Part shown: in pieces, positions 7,785 through 10,276 of the stretch
Layout: each line of letters starts with the position of its first letter
How positions within the stretch are numbered: position 1 is the stretch's first letter
NCBI GenBank assembly: GCA_902466275.1
Contig: CABQQJ010000008.1
Location: 1 to 10,276 of the forward strand
Direction of reading: 5' to 3'
DNA length: 10,276 nt
Source of the DNA: an uncultured Veillonella sp.
Lineage (GTDB): Bacteria; Bacillota; Negativicutes; Veillonellales; Veillonellaceae
Translations under genes and position numbers: made by a program
Notes under the pieces: model-generated
What the model was told of the DNA's origin: nothing
What the model saw: only the letters and a program-made list of their open reading frames with translations
Database searches by the model: none

Positions 7785-8546
7785 CTAAAATAACAATGTA
7801 GATAAAAAGTAATTTAATACAAATACTAGAATAATACTAGTTACTACAGAACTAGTAGTGGAAAAACCAACAGCTTCTGCGCCCATTTTAGTTTCCATGC
7901 CCTTATAAGCACCTACCAATGCAATGACAGCACCAAACACACTAGACTTTATAAGTCCTAAGGTGAAATCTGAAATGGTAGAAAACATTTGAATAGAATC
8001 TAAATATGTACTAGGCGCCAAACCCTTGATAACAGTGGCTACAAAGTAACCACCGGCAATACCGATAACAACACCATAAAATGCCAAAATTGGCACCATA
8101 ATCATACACGCTACTACACGTGGTACCACGAGGTAACCAACAGGATCAACAGCCATAACACGTAGGGCATCAATTTGTTCTGTTACCTTCATTGTACCAA
8201 TTTCAGCCGTGATAGCTGCGCCAACACGGCCGGCTAATACTACACCAACTAAGATAGGACCCAATTCACGGCCCATAGCTACAGCCATAAGACCACCTAC
8301 TGTACTTTGAGCACCATAGGTAATGAGTACATCTGTAATCTGTAAGGTCATAACGGCACCAGCAAAGAGTAGAGTTAAGCTAATAATAGGCAAGGAGTCT
8401 ACCCCTAAGTGAGCCATCTGTTGAAATACATGCCACAGATTAATCATTTTTAATTGTTTTATTGTTTGCCACACTAATAATGTAGCACTACCCATCTGCG
8501 ATAAGCCGTTTATGACGACTCGACCTATCGATTCTAGCCAACTCAA
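7785..8546 (-). CDS. mlaE: MlaE-type phospholipid ABC permease
   Basis: A 253-residue inner-membrane permease (Pfam MlaE/DUF140 family), close to the size of E. coli MlaE (260). Family motifs are clear: GRELGP at residues 92-97, AGRVGAAITAEIGTM at 105-119 followed by VTEQIDAL, MAVDP at 131-135, and VPR at 141-143. Hydrophobic segments lie at about residues 53-72, 95-110, 144-172, 200-214 and 233-253, with an amphipathic N-terminal helix before them. MlaE dimers bind two MlaF subunits and hold the hexameric MlaD ring on the periplasmic side. The start is a TTG, chosen because a tandem AAGGGA site sits seven bases upstream and because MlaE proteins usually have an N-terminal helix of this length; the first internal ATG (residue 18) would remove part of it. 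It lies 30 bases after the S55-domain gene and 21 bases before mlaF. Confidence 0.95.
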   Translation of the reverse strand: MSWLESIGRVVINGLSQMGSATLLVWQTIKQLKMINLWHVFQQMAHLGVDSLPIISLTLLFAGAVMTLQITDVLITYGAQSTVGGLMAVAMGRELGPILVGVVLAGRVGAAITAEIGTMKVTEQIDALRVMAVDPVGYLVVPRVVACMIMVPILAFYGVVIGIAGGYFVATVIKGLAPSTYLDSIQMFSTISDFTLGLIKSSVFGAVIALVGAYKGMETKMGAEAVGFSTTSSVVTSIILVFVLNYFLSTLLF

Positions 8547-8553
8547 CAGTCTA

Positions 8554-8565
8554 TCCCTTTCCCTT
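8554..8565 (-). promoter_or_regulatory. Tandem AAGGGA ribosome binding site before the mlaE TTG start
   Basis: Two adjacent AAGGGA hexamers fill 8554-8565 on the minus strand; the nearer one ends seven bases before the TTG at 8544-8546. This spacing, equal to that of the tamB, tolC-like and mlaD sites, supports the non-ATG start. The duplicated site may compensate for the weak initiation codon. Confidence 0.6.
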
Positions 8566-8576
8566 ACAGTTTCAAC

Positions 8577-10276
8577 TTATTCAGCTGTATTTGTTCCACC
8601 AGCATTAGCCTCATCTTTTTTATTGGTTTCTTTCGACTCTTTTTTAGAATCCTTTTTAGACTCAGCTTTATCCGTTTTATCTTTTTTAGATTGATCTTCC
8701 AATTCTAACTTGCGTTCCATCTTAATCTGATGTTTCGCTTCTTTGACACGTTTTGCTAATTCTTTATCCCGATCAGCAGGCTTCATTACATGAATCGTAA
8801 ATTGACCATCACCTTGCACAATGTACTCAGTATCAACAGCAGTCTTTTCAGGTTTCTTTTCATCATCCTTACTAGAACTCAAATCTTCTTGACCTGTTTT
8901 TTTCTTTACATCCCCTGGCATAGGTTTTGATTCCACATCTTTAAGCTTAGCCTTTTTAACAGATTGAGAGCCATCTTCATCAACTAAGCTGATACCATCT
9001 TCCAAAAATTCTACAACGATTTGATTATTTGTATCTGTCTTTTGAATTTCATCATAAAGCTCATCAAAATCTTTATGAACTTTCAAACGGCGTAAAATTT
9101 CATCTGTTAAATTATATTTCTGTTTTTCCAATACGTATGGCAATGGAATCTCGCCACCGCCACGCACCTCTAAGGTATATTTACCAATAGCTTGATCTTC
9201 AGGTACCTTAAAGAAAATTTGTTTAATAACCTTTTCACCGCGGAACGGCTCTAATGTTACATCTACTACGATAGTATCCCCAGGAGAAACTACAGTAGAC
9301 GAAGCAGAAGCATCGATAAGCTTTGCTGTTTTCTTATCTTGCGTTACGTTTGTTTCAACCGAAATATCCGAAATTTCATAGTTGATGAATCGATTGTTCA
9401 TAAGAACATCAATGACATTATAAAATTCATCAACTGCTTTTTCACTAATGGAATCAGAGCTGTAGAACATATTTGTCCGCGTTAATGGCTTATGTTCTTT
9501 CCCTTTTGGCGTAATAGTATAAGAAATTGTAGCCGTACCAGAGCCACTGCGATCCAATGTTTTATTCAACATATTGTATAAGGCTGTAGCTGCTAAAGTT
9601 GGTGTCATTTCACCATCTTCAATAACCTTGACGGAACTAGTTCTATCACGGCCCATATCAATATCCTTTAAATGGAATCGCAATGGAATACCTGGCGAAA
9701 TCACGCCTGATACACCTGCAATACCGGCACCTCTATCTTCGGTAACAGAGCCAATCTCTTTACCCATAGAGCCAAGCTTAAAGGCAGCATTATAGCTTTT
9801 TACAACGGTAAAGATACTTGCATTGTGCATAAAATAGTTAGAAGAACCATGTTTTAAGAATGGATGACCAAAGGCAACAACCTTTTCACCATCTACATGA
9901 GTAACAGTACCAATAGCGCCCAATTTAAGGTCACCATCAACTAGCAAAGCCGCTACTGAGCCACCAGCTTCTAAAGGTTTTGCAATTTCATCACCACTAG
10001 CACTTGCGGTGTCATATGTTTCATATTTATATTGTGGTAACTTCGATTTAAAGTATTCCATTGATGCCGCATCGAAGCCATATGCCATAAGTGGAGTACC
10101 TAAAGGAATCAATTGTGTATCATCCCAAGGTTTAGATAAGTTTTTCTCATATGGTATATTCCATAGTTTGACCATATCCTCAATAGGAGTAATCATACCT
10201 ATCGTACCATCCGCAAACCCCCAGCCATAAGCAACAGCCCCAACAAGTTTACCCAGTTCTTTTTTGTTGTTGATGT
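8577..10276 (-). CDS. SpoIVB-type (S55) peptidase-domain protein, 5' end outside the window
   Basis: The frame is open from the window edge to a TAA at 8577-8579, giving 565 visible residues; the start lies beyond base 10276, so the Met codon at 10194-10196 is internal. The first visible residues (GKLVGAVAYGWGFADGTIGM, then TPIEDM) match the part of S55 domains that directly follows the catalytic GMSGSP serine motif, which would therefore lie just outside. About 110 residues later GTVTHVDGEKVVAFGHPF resembles the segment around the SpoIVB catalytic His (His codon at 9864-9866), followed by KLGSMGKEIGSV and TEDRGAGIAGVSG. Next come a beta-rich, Ig-like region (about 9180-9350) and a long Lys/Glu/Asp-rich tail. 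SpoIVB itself is a sporulation signalling serine protease; related proteins in diderms have no established role that I know of. The 30-base gap to mlaE suggests co-transcription with the mla genes. Activity cannot be judged without the serine region. The family call is fairly sure; the function is unknown. Confidence 0.8.
   Translation of the reverse strand, partial: INNKKELGKLVGAVAYGWGFADGTIGMITPIEDMVKLWNIPYEKNLSKPWDDTQLIPLGTPLMAYGFDAASMEYFKSKLPQYKYETYDTASASGDEIAKPLEAGGSVAALLVDGDLKLGAIGTVTHVDGEKVVAFGHPFLKHGSSNYFMHNASIFTVVKSYNAAFKLGSMGKEIGSVTEDRGAGIAGVSGVISPGIPLRFHLKDIDMGRDRTSSVKVIEDGEMTPTLAATALYNMLNKTLDRSGSGTATISYTITPKGKEHKPLTRTNMFYSSDSISEKAVDEFYNVIDVLMNNRFINYEISDISVETNVTQDKKTAKLIDASASSTVVSPGDTIVVDVTLEPFRGEKVIKQIFFKVPEDQAIGKYTLEVRGGGEIPLPYVLEKQKYNLTDEILRRLKVHKDFDELYDEIQKTDTNNQIVVEFLEDGISLVDEDGSQSVKKAKLKDVESKPMPGDVKKKTGQEDLSSSKDDEKKPEKTAVDTEYIVQGDGQFTIHVMKPADRDKELAKRVKEAKHQIKMERKLELEDQSKKDKTDKAESKKDSKKESKETNKKDEANAGGTNTAE
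8580..8774 (-). other. Highly charged Lys/Glu/Asp tail of the S55-domain protein
   Basis: The last 65 residues, from DRDKELAKRVKEAKHQ to the C-terminus, are almost entirely Lys, Glu, Asp, Ser, Thr and Gln, with repeated KKD, KKE and ESK units, and end in a small polar AGGTNTAE. The first half looks like a charged single helix; the second half looks disordered. Low-complexity tails of this kind can reach through or bind the cell wall or polyanions, but nothing in the sequence fixes the role. Confidence 0.6.

Noticed and set aside
10194..10196. ATG as the start of the S55-domain gene
   Set aside because: The frame stays open upstream to the window edge and encodes conserved S55 sequence (GAVAYGWGFADG), so this Met is internal.
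1..10276. Mobile elements, CRISPR arrays, tRNA or rRNA genes
   Set aside because: Looked for and not seen: no transposase-like sequence, no regularly spaced DNA repeats, no tRNA- or rRNA-like segments, and coding sequence covers nearly the whole window on one strand.

Overview
The window looks like a stretch of a diderm Firmicute (class Negativicutes), most probably Veillonella. The DNA is AT-rich with strong GGAGG-type ribosome binding sites, as in Firmicutes, but every gene encodes outer-membrane or envelope machinery (TamB, a TolC-type channel, MlaD/F/E). The particular MlaD, an MCE protein fused to a C-terminal beta-barrel, is the form I recall from published work on Veillonella parvula. 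The genus is recognised from memory and gene content; no database search was run.

All genes lie on the minus strand, so transcription runs from the right end to the left. In transcription order they are: (1) the 3' part of a large SpoIVB-type (S55) peptidase-domain protein, 10276-8577, whose start is outside the window; (2) mlaE, the permease, with a TTG start at 8546; (3) mlaF, the ATPase; (4) mlaD, which overlaps mlaF by one base; (5) a TolC-family outer-membrane channel protein; (6) a strong intrinsic terminator with a UUCG tetraloop at 4205-4232; (7) tamB, 4063 to beyond base 1, missing only its C-terminal end. Genes 1-5 are separated by at most 42 bases and have no visible terminator between them, so they can form one transcription unit. 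tamB has its own AT-rich leader of about 140 bases.

The genes fit together as envelope lipid and protein traffic. MlaE and MlaF form an inner-membrane ABC transporter. MlaD is anchored in the inner membrane, carries the lipid-binding MCE ring domain, and continues through a long helical neck into a predicted C-terminal beta-barrel ending in Phe, so a single protein could span from inner to outer membrane. No mlaA, mlaB or mlaC is present here. TamB is an independent inner-to-outer membrane bridge of the AsmA-like family, now also implicated in phospholipid transfer. The TolC-family protein is a third trans-periplasmic conduit. One locus therefore encodes three structurally different envelope-spanning systems. 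The S55-domain protein is the least understood member; its visible motif order suggests a circular permutation relative to Bacillus SpoIVB.

There is no sign of mobile elements, CRISPR, tRNA or rRNA genes. The only non-coding stretch of note is the 179-base gap between the tolC-like gene and tamB.
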